NCBI RefSeq assembly: GCF_011078175.1
Contig: NZ_JAALCJ010000004.1
Coordinates: 310,001-374,000 of the forward strand
Direction: 5' to 3'
From: Enterobacter cloacae
Lineage (GTDB): Bacteria; Pseudomonadota; Gammaproteobacteria; Enterobacterales; Enterobacteriaceae
Length of the DNA stretch: 64,000 nucleotides
Below, piece after piece: positions 1 to 11,062 of the stretch; positions within the stretch are counted from its first letter, which is position 1, and each line of letters begins with the position of its first letter. The notes under the pieces were generated by a model, which saw only the letters and a program-made list of their open reading frames with translations, was not told the origin of the DNA and ran no database searches. The translations under genes and the position numbers were made by a program.

Positions 1-228
1 TCGGGCATGCTGATAGCAGCGTTCGCCGTCATCGGTCAGCCGGGTCGTATGGGTTGTGCGCAGCATCAGGCGTACTCCCAGCATGGTCTCAAGCGTTTGC
101 AACCGACGGCTCACCGTGGCCTGGGTTGTTGCCAGCTGACGTGCTGCCGCAGAAAGAGACCCCGCCTCCACAATGCGAACAAACGTTCGCATCAGTTCTA
201 CCCGATCTATACGCTCAGACCTTTTCAT
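1..228 (-). CDS. LysR-family transcriptional regulator, N-terminal part (cut by window edge)
   Basis: Seventy-six codons run from an ATG at 228 to the window edge with no stop. The protein begins MKRSERIDRVELMRTFVRIV and shows the winged helix-turn-helix of LysR proteins (residues about 10-68), with the usual SLSAAARQLATTQATVSRRL recognition helix region. The effector-binding domain lies outside the window. It faces the MFS exporter gene at 338 across about 109 bp, the usual layout of a LysR regulator controlling a divergent target, so control of that exporter is a fair inference. The effector cannot be guessed. A closer upstream ATG at 233 is out of frame and stops at once. Confidence 0.85.
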   Translation of the reverse strand, partial: MKRSERIDRVELMRTFVRIVEAGSLSAAARQLATTQATVSRRLQTLETMLGVRLMLRTTHTTRLTDDGERCYQHAR

Positions 229-337
229 ATCATTTTAGCCCATACGCTACACGTATAAGCGTTTTACCACCGCGCCCGCTACCGTCGCAAGGCGTACTGA
301 TAAAAAATAGCCGCACACGACGAATGAGGAACATCTT

Positions 338-1549
338 ATGAACACAACTACGACCCGGGCCGTAAGCCGCTGGGTAATCTTAATGCTGTCGCTCGGTGCG
401 GGCTTTAGCGTGGCATCCATCTATTATGCCCAGCCTCTGCTGCCGCTGATGGGCTTAGACCTGCACCTGAGCATCGAAGGCATGGGTATGGTCCCGACGC
501 TTACCCAGGCGGGTTATGCCTTAGGTATCCTGTTTCTGCTCCCGCTCGGCGATCGTCATGACCGCAGAACGCTGATCCTGATAAAAAGTGCGGCTCTGGC
601 GCTGTTCCTGCTGGGCTGTAGCCTGACCGGACAGCTGCACTCACTGCTGCTCACCAGCCTGCTGATTGGCATGGCTGCCACCATGGCGCAGGATATTGTG
701 CCAGCGGCAGCGATCCTGGCACCGGAAGGCAGGCAGGGTAAGACGGTCGGCACGGTGATGACCGGCCTGCTGCTGGGGATTTTGCTCTCCAGAACCGTGA
801 GCGGCGTGGTGGGTGAAGCCTTTGGCTGGCGGGTGATGTATCAGCTGGCCGCCGCAAGTATTGCCTTTATCGGCGTGGTGATGTGGGCCGTACTTCCCCG
901 CTTCGCCGTTCACTCCACGCTAAGCTACCCGGCGCTGATGCGCTCCATGGAACACCTCTGGCGTCGCTACCCGGCGCTGCGTCGGGCCGCACTGGCCCAG
1001 GGTTTTCTGTCGATTGCCTTTAGCGCATTCTGGTCAACGCTGGCGGTTATGCTGCTGGAACGGTATCACCTCGGCAGCGCCGTAGCGGGTGGGTTTGGTA
1101 TTGCCGGTGCCGCAGGCGCGCTTGCCGCACCGCTGGCAGGTGGTCTGGCGGATAAGCTGGGTGCCGGTAAAGTGACCCAACTGGGTGCTGCGCTGGTGAC
1201 CCTTTCGTTTGCCCTGATGTTCCTGATGCCGGCACTGGGTGTACACGGTCAGTTGATCCTGATAGCCCTTTCCGCGGTCGGTTTCGATCTCGGGTTGCAG
1301 TCCAGTCTCGTGGCCCACCAGAACCTGGTTTACAGCCTTGAGCCACAGGCACGTGGACGGCTTAACGCCCTGCTGTTTACCGTCATTTTCATCGGAATGG
1401 CGCTGGGTTCAGCATTAGGCAGCAATATCTATACGCTGGCGGGTTGGACTGGCGTGGTGGCGCTGGCAACCCTGTGCGGTGCCATTGCGCTGGCTATCAG
1501 AGTGATTGAAAGCGCCCGGGTGCTGTCCGCACAGGCAGAGAGTGTGTAA
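338..1549 (+). CDS. MFS transporter (drug/metabolite exporter-like)
   Basis: This 403-residue inner-membrane protein has about twelve hydrophobic segments. The loop between helices 2 and 3 carries GDRHDRRTLI (residues about 71-80), a version of the major facilitator motif A (GxLaDrxGrk). GAGGA lies 7 bases before the ATG. It is divergent from the LysR gene at the left edge and ends just before the flgL terminator. E. coli has rne beyond flgL, so this pair looks like an accessory insertion at the end of the flagellar cluster. The substrate is unknown; the family includes efflux pumps and sugar exporters. Confidence 0.85.
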   Translation: MNTTTTRAVSRWVILMLSLGAGFSVASIYYAQPLLPLMGLDLHLSIEGMGMVPTLTQAGYALGILFLLPLGDRHDRRTLILIKSAALALFLLGCSLTGQLHSLLLTSLLIGMAATMAQDIVPAAAILAPEGRQGKTVGTVMTGLLLGILLSRTVSGVVGEAFGWRVMYQLAAASIAFIGVVMWAVLPRFAVHSTLSYPALMRSMEHLWRRYPALRRAALAQGFLSIAFSAFWSTLAVMLLERYHLGSAVAGGFGIAGAAGALAAPLAGGLADKLGAGKVTQLGAALVTLSFALMFLMPALGVHGQLILIALSAVGFDLGLQSSLVAHQNLVYSLEPQARGRLNALLFTVIFIGMALGSALGSNIYTLAGWTGVVALATLCGAIALAIRVIESARVLSAQAESV

Positions 1550-1578
1550 AAAAATGCCCAACCCGGACGGGTTGGGCA
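1547..1578 (-). terminator. Rho-independent terminator of flgKL
   Basis: A perfect 10-bp stem (TGCCCAACCC, GGAC loop, GGGTTGGGCA) lies at 1555-1578. Read on the minus strand it is followed by a run of T (the A run at 1548-1554), so it ends the flgL transcript. On the plus strand, downstream of the MFS gene, it has no T run. Confidence 0.8.
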
Positions 1579-1623
1579 GTCAAAACATGCCCAGTTTCAA
1601 GACATGTTAAACAGGTCAGAGTC

Positions 1624-2577
1624 TTATTTGTTCATCTGGAACAAAGACATACCCTGCATATCGCTAAAGGCTTTATACGAGGCCTGCAATGCCGCCTGCT
1701 GCATGGTGTAGGACGAAATCACCGAGTTCCAGTCCACGTCAACAAGGTTACTCATCTGCTGGGTTTGACCCAGCGCGCGGTCTTCACCCAGAGCGTCCAG
1801 CTTGCCAAGCTCATCCAGCTTGATGCCGAGGTCGGCGCGCACGGTCAAAACGTTGTTGAGGGAGTTACTCAGGCCACGGTTAGCTTTATCAATCGCCGCG
1901 GTAAACGCTTCAGCCTTCGTTTCGTCATCGCCAATCGGTGTATTCAGCGCACCAATGGCAGCGTCGAGGATCTTGAACAAATTCGTTTCCTGGGTACTCC
2001 CCGCCGGCTCTGGTTTCGCATTGCTGGTGAAGCTGGCGAAAACTTCAGCGCCCGTATGGCTGATTTGCATCGTGCGCGCGGAGTCAACCTGCTGGCTGAT
2101 GGGTGTTCCGCCGCCCTGATACGTACCGGTAGCCTGATCGAAAGCCGCTGCTTCGGTTTTGTAGCCGGAAAAAATATAGCGACCGTTACCGTCCGTGCTG
2201 TTAGCCAGGTTCATGAGCTGATCGCGGATACCTTGCAGGTTCGTTGCCAGCGAAGCGCGGTCATCGTCGCTTAACGTGCCATTACCCGCATTAACAATCT
2301 TTTCCTGAGCAGCCTGGATAGCGGTTGTCACTTGCGATAACACGTTCTCTTCCAGCGAGACTTTCGTCGTAGCGAAGGAGCGCGCCAGCGCATACTGGCT
2401 GTTTTGCGTTTGAGCCTGAGAGAGCACAACGGCCTGCGAGGCGGCAATAGGATCGTCAGACGGACGGTTGATGCGCTTCCCCGTAGACATCTGCTCGCCG
2501 TAGCTGAGCCAGAGACTTTGGGAATTCGTCACGCCGCGCATGCTTTGCTCATACATCATTTGTGTACTAATACGCAT
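1624..2577 (-). CDS. flgL: Flagellar hook-filament junction protein FlgL (HAP3)
   Basis: The 317 residues match FlgL (HAP3), which sits between FlgK and the flagellin filament outside the cell. The N terminus (MRISTQMMYEQSMRGVTNSQ) and the C terminus, rich in heptads and ending SLFQMNK, are the two conserved flagellin-like helical regions that pack as a coiled coil in the axial structure. Length matches E. coli (317). It lies 15 bp downstream of flgK in the same operon, ends at a strong terminator, and is a late gene exported by the flagellar type III apparatus with help from FlgN. Confidence 0.97.
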   Translation of the reverse strand: MRISTQMMYEQSMRGVTNSQSLWLSYGEQMSTGKRINRPSDDPIAASQAVVLSQAQTQNSQYALARSFATTKVSLEENVLSQVTTAIQAAQEKIVNAGNGTLSDDDRASLATNLQGIRDQLMNLANSTDGNGRYIFSGYKTEAAAFDQATGTYQGGGTPISQQVDSARTMQISHTGAEVFASFTSNAKPEPAGSTQETNLFKILDAAIGALNTPIGDDETKAEAFTAAIDKANRGLSNSLNNVLTVRADLGIKLDELGKLDALGEDRALGQTQQMSNLVDVDWNSVISSYTMQQAALQASYKAFSDMQGMSLFQMNK

Positions 2578-2592
2578 TTTTTTGCCTCAGCC

Positions 2593-4233
2593 TTAGCGGA
2601 TATTGATCAATGCATCAAACAGCGTGCTCGCCGTTTGCAGCACCTGCGCATTCGCCAGATAGTACTGCTGATAGCGTTGCAGGTTGCCATACTCTTCATC
2701 CAGGTTAACCCCGGAGATTGACTGCTGTTGTTTGGTCAGCTGCGTCACCACGTTAACTTTGGTTTCGCTGCTGGTTTTCAGCGACGCCGTGGTGCTGCCC
2801 ACCGTACTGACCAGTGCGGCATAAGCATCGTTAAAGGTTTTGTTCCCCCCCACCAGTTTGGCGCTCTGCAAATCCAGCAGCTTTTGGCCATTGGTATTGT
2901 CGCTTTCGCCGCTTCCTTTCGCGGAGGCCATCGCCAGTTTGGATTCGTCGCTGATCGCAACGTCCATATTCACAATGACGTCATTCACCGGTTTGACGAT
3001 GAAACTGTCTTTATTATTGGCTTTGCCGCTAATCTTAACGTTGAGACCATCAAACGACAGATTACCGCTGGTATCAGGTTTGGCGGTAAAGCTGGTGTTG
3101 TCTGACAGACGCGTGATTGTCCAGTCAGTACCGTTGTACTCAACCTTGTAATTTGTCGCCTGGACCTTTGTACTGTCCGTCATTGTGGCCGTAACGGACG
3201 CGCCCCCGGTGTTTTTGCCGTTACTCAGTACTGCCGGAGAGCCAAAATCAAACAGCTTGCCGCCTTTATCCCCGTTGGCATCAAAGCCCGCCTGGTGCTG
3301 GGTGTTCATGGCATCAGCAAACGCCAGCGCCATCTGGTTAAGCGTATTTCGCGCCTGATCCAGATCCTGAGAACGGAACGTTAACAGCCCCCCAAGCGAC
3401 CCCGTGGCGATCTGTTTTTCTGAGATCTCTACATTGCCCGCTGCGGCATCCACATACGCAATCGTTGTACGCGCTGGGTCCGCACTGGATTTCACCGCCG
3501 CCAGCTGGCTGGCGTTACTGCCCTGAACCAGGGTGTAACCGTTGGCGATAGAGATGTTGTAGGTGCCGCTGTCCTGAACGGTGACGTCCACACCGACAAT
3601 CTTGTTCAGTTCACTCACCAGCTGATCGCGCTGATCGAGCAGCTCATTCGGGGATGCGCCCGCACCGACGCCAGTCAGTCGGGAGATCTGATCGTTAAGA
3701 TTGGCAATCTGTTTCGCGTAGTTATTGATCTGATCGACACTGGTAGAAATTGCGGTATTAACCTGCGCATCCTGATCGCGGAGATATTGATCGTTGGTTT
3801 TAAACTGATTTACCAGACCATCCGCTTTCCCCAGTACCGTCTGGCGTGCAGCCGGATCTTCTGCGTTACTGACCAGCGTTTGCAGGCTTTTAAAGAAATC
3901 CTGGAGGTTAGCAGAAAGCGAGTTCGCGGTATCCGAGAGCACGTCGTCAATTTTTGACATCTGCTGGTAGCGCGTGGTCAGCCCACTGCTCTGGTTCTGC
4001 GCCGCGCGTAGCTGGTTGGTGATAAACGCATCATATTCACGCTGAACACCGGAGACATAGACCCCGTTACCCACCCAGCCGCCACCGGTCAGGGTGCTGT
4101 TGGATGCCCCCAGTATGGTGGTCTGGCGGGTATAACCAGCCACGTTATAACTTGAAATATTATTACTGACGGTATTGAGTGCCGACTGCGCAGCACTGAG
4201 GCCACTCATGGCGCTGTTAATCAAACTGGACAT
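2593..4233 (-). CDS. flgK: Flagellar hook-associated protein FlgK (HAP1)
   Basis: The 546-residue FlgK (HAP1) is the first junction protein on the hook. The N terminus has the rod/hook-family signature (SSLINSAMSGLSAAQSALNT then NNISSYNVAGYTRQ), and the C terminus is the conserved helix ending QVLQTASTLFDALINIR. The variable middle (residues about 330-450) carries the outer domains. It begins the flgKL operon behind a sigma-28 promoter (4275-4301) in the 74-bp gap after flgJ, so it can be expressed late and apart from flgBCDEFGHIJ. FlgN, encoded at 12688, is its export chaperone. Confidence 0.97.
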   Translation of the reverse strand: MSSLINSAMSGLSAAQSALNTVSNNISSYNVAGYTRQTTILGASNSTLTGGGWVGNGVYVSGVQREYDAFITNQLRAAQNQSSGLTTRYQQMSKIDDVLSDTANSLSANLQDFFKSLQTLVSNAEDPAARQTVLGKADGLVNQFKTNDQYLRDQDAQVNTAISTSVDQINNYAKQIANLNDQISRLTGVGAGASPNELLDQRDQLVSELNKIVGVDVTVQDSGTYNISIANGYTLVQGSNASQLAAVKSSADPARTTIAYVDAAAGNVEISEKQIATGSLGGLLTFRSQDLDQARNTLNQMALAFADAMNTQHQAGFDANGDKGGKLFDFGSPAVLSNGKNTGGASVTATMTDSTKVQATNYKVEYNGTDWTITRLSDNTSFTAKPDTSGNLSFDGLNVKISGKANNKDSFIVKPVNDVIVNMDVAISDESKLAMASAKGSGESDNTNGQKLLDLQSAKLVGGNKTFNDAYAALVSTVGSTTASLKTSSETKVNVVTQLTKQQQSISGVNLDEEYGNLQRYQQYYLANAQVLQTASTLFDALINIR

Positions 4234-4274
4234 GGGGTTCCTTTTATACGTTCAGACACGAGTCCTGATGAAGG

Positions 4275-4301
4275 TTATCGGCAACCTCCACGGGGACTTG
4301 A
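4275..4301 (-). promoter_or_regulatory. Sigma-28 (FliA) promoter of flgKL
   Basis: Read on the minus strand the sequence is TCAAGTCC, 11 bases, GCCGATAA. The -10 element fits the sigma-28 consensus exactly, the spacing is right and the -35 is a partial match to TAAAGTTT. It lies about 42 bp upstream of the flgK start, as expected for a class 3 flagellar promoter. Confidence 0.8.
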
Positions 4302-4307
4302 GAACTT

Positions 4308-5261
4308 TCAGAACAGATTTTCGAGATCTGTGCTATAGGCTTTGCTGACCTTCTCAGTCATGGATTTAAGTTGCTGGATCATGCTGGTTAGCTTACGCGC
4401 ATAGTTTGGATCGGTCGCGTAACCGGCATTCTGCAATGCCTGAGCGCCCTGCTCTGGCGTGGCGGCCTGAGTCACGGCGGTATAGCGTGGATTCCGGCTC
4501 AGCAGCCCGACATAATCCGACAACGCTTCCAGATACGAGCTGTAGACGCGGAATTTGGCTTTCACCTTCACTGCCGCACCATTTTCATATTCGGTGGTGG
4601 TGATTTCCGTGGTCGGCCCCTTCCAGCTGGAGGTGGCTTTCACGCCGAAGATGTTGAAGCTCGGCTCGCCGTTCTCCCTGCGGATCTGACGTTGCCCCCA
4701 GCCCGACTCCAGCGCCGCCTGCGCCAGAATCAGATGGTGCGGTACGCCACTCTCTTCACTGGCCAGACGCGCCGGCAGGGAGAGTTGCGCCAGGAAGTCT
4801 TTGCTGTCCCCAGAGAGCGGCTCGTCACGCGTATCTGCTGGCTTCGGCATCGCCTTACGCACCATTTGCGTTAGCGCCTGATTTTGATAACTGGTCACCT
4901 TTTCCAGATCAAACTTCAGCGGCACCTGCGGCGGGGCCTCTTCAGGCGACAGCCCTTGAGCGGCTGCGGTCTGCTTCACAATCATGTCCGCCAGACCGAG
5001 TCCCTTTCCGGCGGTCATTTGCTGGGCAATCTGCTGATCGTACATGCTGGTGTAAAGCCGCGTGGAATCGCTGCTGAACATGCCATCTTTCGGCAGGGTT
5101 TCACGCATGCTTTTCAACATCATCTGCACGAACATACCTTCCACCTGACGGGCAACCGGGCGGATATTCGCCGCCGGATCCTTGCCCGCCTTGGTTTTCA
5201 GCTCGTTGAGCGACTGGGCATCCCAGGCGGCACTGGTCAACAGTTTGCTATCTGTCAGCAT
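4308..5261 (-). CDS. flgJ: Flagellar rod assembly protein / peptidoglycan hydrolase FlgJ
   Basis: The protein has 317 residues (E. coli 313) and two parts. Residues about 1-150 are the rod-cap domain (RQVEGMFVQMMLKSMRETLP). Residues about 155-310 are the glucosaminidase domain that opens peptidoglycan for the rod; LILAQAALESGWGQRQI contains the catalytic glutamate region. There is no signal peptide, as FlgJ leaves through the flagellar export gate. The start is directly next to the flgI stop, so the two are translationally coupled. Confidence 0.96.
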   Translation of the reverse strand: MLTDSKLLTSAAWDAQSLNELKTKAGKDPAANIRPVARQVEGMFVQMMLKSMRETLPKDGMFSSDSTRLYTSMYDQQIAQQMTAGKGLGLADMIVKQTAAAQGLSPEEAPPQVPLKFDLEKVTSYQNQALTQMVRKAMPKPADTRDEPLSGDSKDFLAQLSLPARLASEESGVPHHLILAQAALESGWGQRQIRRENGEPSFNIFGVKATSSWKGPTTEITTTEYENGAAVKVKAKFRVYSSYLEALSDYVGLLSRNPRYTAVTQAATPEQGAQALQNAGYATDPNYARKLTSMIQQLKSMTEKVSKAYSTDLENLF

Positions 5262-6359
5262 TTAGATGATTTCCAGTTTGGCGCGCAGGCAGCCTGCACT
5301 TTGCATGGATTGCAGAATGGACATCAGATCCATTGGCGTTGCACCCAGCGCGTTCAGGGCGCGCACCACGCTGTTCAGGTTGGCGCTGGAGCGCACGCTC
5401 TGCAACGAACCACCGCTCTGCCGTAAATCAATCTGCGTTTGCGGGGTCACTACCGTCTGACCGCCACCAAACGGCGTATCCGGCTGGCTGACGTTGGCCG
5501 AACGGTTAACCGTGACGGAGAGGTTACCCTGCGCCACGGCACAGCTGTCCAGCGTCACTTCGCGGTTCATCACCACCGAGCCGGTACGGGAATTGATAAT
5601 GACTTTCGCATCCTGAACCGGCACGTTTACTTCCATATTCTGGATATCGGCCAGCATCCGCACCTGGTTGCTGCTGCCGGTTGACGTGCGGATCTGCACG
5701 GTGCGGGCATCCAGCGCGGTGGCGCTACCATAGCCACGGCTGCGGTTGATGGTGTCAGCGATCTGCTGCGCCATCGTAAAGTCTTCGTTATTCAGTTGCA
5801 GGTTAATGGTGTTGCCGGTGCCGAACTGGGTCGGCAGCTCTCGTTCGATGATCGCACCGTTGGTAATACGTCCGCCGTTCAGCTGGTTCACCTGCACGCT
5901 GCTACCGCCCGCCGCCGCACCTGCTCCCCCCACCAGTATGTTGCCCTGTGCCAGCGCATACACCTGGCTGTCTACGCCTTTCAGCGGGGTCATGAGTAGC
6001 GTTCCGCCGCGCAGGCTTTTGGCGTTACCCATCGACGAGACAACCACGTCGATGGTCTGCCCCTGACGCGCAAAGGCCGGATAAGACGCGGTCACCATTA
6101 CGGCCGCCACGTTTTTCAGCTGCATGTTGGTCCCGGCCGGGACGGTAATACCGAGCTGAGAGAGCATGTTATTCAGGCTCTGGGTGGTGAACGGTGTCTG
6201 GGTCGTCTGGTCACCTGTGCCATCGAGCCCCACCACCAGGCCGTAGCCAATCAGGGAGTTTTCACGCACGCCCTGGACGCTGGTGAGATCGCGTATGCGA
6301 TCGGCCTGCGCAACGGTGGCAACCAGCGACAGTGCCACGGCGAAGAGAAATTTATACAT
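5262..6359 (-). CDS. flgI: Flagellar P-ring protein FlgI
   Basis: The 365-residue FlgI forms the ring around the rod in the peptidoglycan layer. It starts with a Sec signal peptide ([19 protein letters not shown], cleavage before DRIRDL); the mature protein opens with the family block [20 protein letters not shown]. Length equals the E. coli protein. It follows flgH by 12 bp and abuts flgJ in the flgBCDEFGHIJ operon. P-ring assembly in the periplasm normally needs FlgA, encoded divergently at 11637. Confidence 0.97.
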   Translation of the reverse strand: MYKFLFAVALSLVATVAQADRIRDLTSVQGVRENSLIGYGLVVGLDGTGDQTTQTPFTTQSLNNMLSQLGITVPAGTNMQLKNVAAVMVTASYPAFARQGQTIDVVVSSMGNAKSLRGGTLLMTPLKGVDSQVYALAQGNILVGGAGAAAGGSSVQVNQLNGGRITNGAIIERELPTQFGTGNTINLQLNNEDFTMAQQIADTINRSRGYGSATALDARTVQIRTSTGSSNQVRMLADIQNMEVNVPVQDAKVIINSRTGSVVMNREVTLDSCAVAQGNLSVTVNRSANVSQPDTPFGGGQTVVTPQTQIDLRQSGGSLQSVRSSANLNSVVRALNALGATPMDLMSILQSMQSAGCLRAKLEII

Positions 6360-6371
6360 AGGTCACCTCGC

Positions 6372-7070
6372 TTACATCGGCGATAAGTTAAGGAAGAAGC
6401 GTTGCAGCCAGCCCATATTTTGCGCTTCGTTAATATAGCCGTTGCCGACGTACTCAATGCGCGCATCCGCCACCTGGGTGGACGGTACGGTGTTGGTGCC
6501 GCTGATGGTGCGAGGGTTAACCACACCGGAGAAGCGAATGAATTCCGTACCCTGGTTAATGGCGATCTGTTTTTCGCCCACCACGTGCAGGTTGCCGTTC
6601 ACCAGAACCTGGTCAACCGTTACCGTCAGCGTTCCGCTGAAGGTATTGCTGGCGTTCGCGCCACCTTTACCGTTAAAGGTGTTGCCGCCAGAGGCTTCCA
6701 CATCCGCACGGGCGTTGCCGAACAGCCCTTGCAGATAGCGCGGTACGGTGTCGAAGCCAAAATTGGTTTTGCCGTCGCGGCTGGCGTTCGCCGACGAGCT
6801 CTTGCTCGCACTGACGTTTTCCTGCAACACAATGGTCAGCGTATCGCCAACGTTACGCGGACGACGGTCTTCAAACAGCGGCTGATAACCGTAGTTAATC
6901 GGCTGTGCGGTCTGGAAAATAGAGCCGTTCACCACCGGCGCGGGGCCGGGAACGGGTTGGGCGGTAGTCGCACCCTGTACCAATGGTTTAGACGGGATCC
7001 AGGCACACCCGCTGAGGGTGACGGCCAGAACAGTCAGGATCGGATAACGAAACGCCGCGTTTTTATGCAT
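6372..7070 (-). CDS. flgH: Flagellar L-ring lipoprotein FlgH
   Basis: FlgH is the outer-membrane lipoprotein ring that lets the rod pass. From the ATG at 7070 the protein is 232 residues, the E. coli length, with a lipoprotein signal ending LSGC (Cys22). An in-frame ATG three codons earlier (7079) has a poorer ribosome-site spacing, so the later start is preferred. The mature part holds the conserved [20 protein letters not shown] and ends in FFLNLSPM. It lies between flgG and flgI in the basal-body operon. Confidence 0.95.
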   Translation of the reverse strand: MHKNAAFRYPILTVLAVTLSGCAWIPSKPLVQGATTAQPVPGPAPVVNGSIFQTAQPINYGYQPLFEDRRPRNVGDTLTIVLQENVSASKSSSANASRDGKTNFGFDTVPRYLQGLFGNARADVEASGGNTFNGKGGANASNTFSGTLTVTVDQVLVNGNLHVVGEKQIAINQGTEFIRFSGVVNPRTISGTNTVPSTQVADARIEYVGNGYINEAQNMGWLQRFFLNLSPM

Positions 7071-7127
7071 TGCCTTCATCTTCGAAAACAGGGAGCCGGT
7101 GCGACGTTTACCGCACCGGGCTACACC

Positions 7128-8677
<1,550 letters not shown>

Positions 8678-8697
8678 TGCGCTTTCCCGTCAGCTGC

Positions 8698-9906
8698 TTA
8701 ACGCAGGTTAACCAGCGTGTTGAGGATCTGATCCTGAGTTTTGATGGTCTGCGCGTTGGACTGGTAGTTACGTTGCGCGACGATCATGTTCACCAGCTCT
8801 TTACTCAGATCGACGTTCGAGGCTTCCAGCGCGCCATTGGTCAGCGTGCCGAAGTTACCGGAACCCGCGGTACCCAGCAGGGCAACACCGGAGGACTGCG
8901 TGGCAGACCAGACGTTATCCCCTTCGGACTTCAGGCCTTCGTTGTTGGCGAAGTTTGCCAGTACGATCTGGCCCAGCACCTGGGTCTGTTCGTTCGAATA
9001 GTTACCGACAACGGTACCGTCATCGTTGATCTGGTAGCTCACCAGATCGCCCGGCTTATAACCATTCTGGCTCGTCGCCACGATGTTGTTCGCACCGGTG
9101 TTCTGCTGCATGGAGTTGGCGAAACTCATGTCAAACGTGGCTGGCGTCGCACCCGGAACAGTACCCGTTCTGATCTTGATATCATCGCCACCCGTCAACA
9201 CGCCGCTCGCGTTAAAGGTCAGCGTCGTTGCCAGTTTCGCAGCGTCTCCCGCTACGCTGCCGTCCTGCGAATACACCTTCCAGGAGTTAGCTGGCGTCGC
9301 GTTTTTGACATAAAACAGGTTCATGTTGTGCGCGTTACCCTGGCTGTCAAACACCGTCACGGTGCCTTTCTTGTTGTAAGAGTCAGGGTTGGCCGGATCG
9401 AAGGCGACGGTTGGCGCGGTATCGGTGGAGTTCAGGTTGATCTGCTGAGAAGCCGTGGTGGTAGACTTCGCCGCCATCAGCGTCGTTGGAATGGAGATCG
9501 CCTGCGGATTGGCACCGGTTTGCACCGTAGGCGGCGTACCGGCAACCGGATAACCGGTTAACTGAAGCCCCTGCATGTTCACCAGGTTACGGTTTTCATC
9601 CAGCTTGAACTGGCCGTTGCGGCTATAGAACACGGAACCGTTGGCATCCACCATACGGAAGAAACCGTTCTGGCTGATGGCGACGTCCAGACCACGACCG
9701 GTGTTGGTGGTCGTCCCGTCGGTGAAGTCCTGGGTGATACCCGCAACCTTCACGCCCAGGCCCACTTTAGAGCCTGCAAACATATCTGCAAAAGACGCAG
9801 AACCGGATTTAAAACCATAGGTCGCGGAGTTGGCGATGTTGTTGCCAATGACGTCCAGGTTGGTGGCCGCAGCATTCAGGCCGCTGACCGCTTGAGAAAA
9901 GGCCAT
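8698..9906 (-). CDS. flgE: Flagellar hook protein FlgE
   Basis: The 402-residue FlgE is the subunit of the flexible hook. The N terminus (MAFSQAVSGLNAAATNLDVI, NNIANSATYGFKSGSASF) and C terminus (GALEASNVDLSKELVNMIVA) form the conserved D0 helices. The residues between, from about 150 to 310, are the exposed and more variable hook domains. It follows flgD, whose product caps the growing hook, by 26 bp. Length matches the E. coli protein (402). Confidence 0.97.
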   Translation of the reverse strand: MAFSQAVSGLNAAATNLDVIGNNIANSATYGFKSGSASFADMFAGSKVGLGVKVAGITQDFTDGTTTNTGRGLDVAISQNGFFRMVDANGSVFYSRNGQFKLDENRNLVNMQGLQLTGYPVAGTPPTVQTGANPQAISIPTTLMAAKSTTTASQQINLNSTDTAPTVAFDPANPDSYNKKGTVTVFDSQGNAHNMNLFYVKNATPANSWKVYSQDGSVAGDAAKLATTLTFNASGVLTGGDDIKIRTGTVPGATPATFDMSFANSMQQNTGANNIVATSQNGYKPGDLVSYQINDDGTVVGNYSNEQTQVLGQIVLANFANNEGLKSEGDNVWSATQSSGVALLGTAGSGNFGTLTNGALEASNVDLSKELVNMIVAQRNYQSNAQTIKTQDQILNTLVNLR

Positions 9907-9932
9907 GACTTACTCCTGATAAGTATGAAGGC

Positions 9933-10643
9933 TTAGATAATCTGCCGAACTTCGTCGAGTGTGGTGGTACCGGAGGTACCCAAATCCAGTTTGTTGCCAT
10001 CGCTGCCTTTGATGACGCCCTGAACCAGGGCAAACTGTAGCGGCTGAGCCACCAGTTGGGTCGTACCGCTGCTGGCGCCGATCGCCACGTTGTAAGAGCC
10101 GTTTGGCGCTTTGGTGCCATCGGTCAGGCTGCCATCCCAGGTAAAGGTATGAACGCCTGCTTTCAATTCTCCGATATCAATGGTGCGAACCACTGCCCCG
10201 GTAGAATCAGTAATCGTTGCGGTGACTTTGTCAGCCGGCTGCTGCAACTCAACGCCAAACGGCGTCGTCGTGGTAGTAGACGTGCCCTCGGTGGTGCTGG
10301 TGCCCGCCAGAATCGTGGTTCCCGGGATCATCACCCCGTGACCGATCAGGTTGGCGGCCTGCAAGGACTGGCTGTTATCGATTTGACCGGAGACCGAGCC
10401 GAGAGTGGTGTTCAGTTTCTCAATGCCGCTGACGGTACTGATCTGCGCGAGCTGCGTGGTCAGTTCGTTGTTCTGCATCGGATTGGTCGGGTCCTGATTT
10501 TTCAGCTGCGCCACCAGCAGGGTCAGAAAGCTGCTCTGTAAATCGGAGGCATTGCTCCCGGTGAGAGAGCTGGAACCGGTCGCACTGCTGGTGCTGTTGA
10601 CGCCGGTATTTGTCGGGTCATTCACGTTTACGGCGATGGACAT
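9933..10643 (-). CDS. flgD: Flagellar hook cap / hook assembly protein FlgD
   Basis: The 236-residue FlgD sits at the tip of the growing hook and directs FlgE polymerisation. The conserved N-terminal block FLTLLVAQLKNQDPTNPMQN (residues about 40-59) identifies the family. The rest is the FlgD tudor-like and Ig-like region, including VRTIDIGELKAGVHTFTWDG. Residues about 5-35 are rich in Ser, Thr and Asn, a flexible export region. It lies between flgC and flgE in the basal-body operon. Confidence 0.97.
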   Translation of the reverse strand: MSIAVNVNDPTNTGVNSTSSATGSSSLTGSNASDLQSSFLTLLVAQLKNQDPTNPMQNNELTTQLAQISTVSGIEKLNTTLGSVSGQIDNSQSLQAANLIGHGVMIPGTTILAGTSTTEGTSTTTTTPFGVELQQPADKVTATITDSTGAVVRTIDIGELKAGVHTFTWDGSLTDGTKAPNGSYNVAIGASSGTTQLVAQPLQFALVQGVIKGSDGNKLDLGTSGTTTLDEVRQII

Positions 10644-10654
10644 GCGTGTCTCCT

Positions 10655-11059
10655 TTACTGGCCGAGAGTGAGTGTTTTGAGCATCATGCTCTTCACGGTA
10701 TTAAGCACTTCGACGTTTGCCTGGTAGCTGCGCGACGCGGACATAGAGTTCACCATCTCCCCGACCACATCCACGTTCGGCATTTTCACGTAGCCGCTGG
10801 CATCTGCGAGCGGGTTGCCTGGCTCGTAAACCAGCTTGTCGGGCGCCTGGCTCTCCACCACGTCCGCCACTTTCACGCCGCCCGTTGCCGCACCTGGTGC
10901 AGCATCTACCTGAAAGACGACCTGTTTAGCGCGATACGGTTGCCCGTCAGGGCCGGTCACGCTGTCGGCGTTGGCCAGATTACTGGCGGCCACGTTCAGT
11001 CGTTTGGACTGCGCCGTTAATGCCGAACCGGCGATATCAAAAATATTCAGCAAGGCCAT
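10655..11059 (-). CDS. flgC: Flagellar proximal rod protein FlgC
   Basis: The 134-residue FlgC (same length as E. coli) is a proximal rod subunit. It shows the rod signature at the N terminus ([20 protein letters not shown] then [11 protein letters not shown]) and the matching C-terminal helix ([20 protein letters not shown]). It lies 3 bp after flgB and 11 bp before flgD. Confident by sequence and by position. Confidence 0.97.
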   Translation of the reverse strand: MALLNIFDIAGSALTAQSKRLNVAASNLANADSVTGPDGQPYRAKQVVFQVDAAPGAATGGVKVADVVESQAPDKLVYEPGNPLADASGYVKMPNVDVVGEMVNSMSASRSYQANVEVLNTVKSMMLKTLTLGQ

Positions 11060-11062
11060 TTA

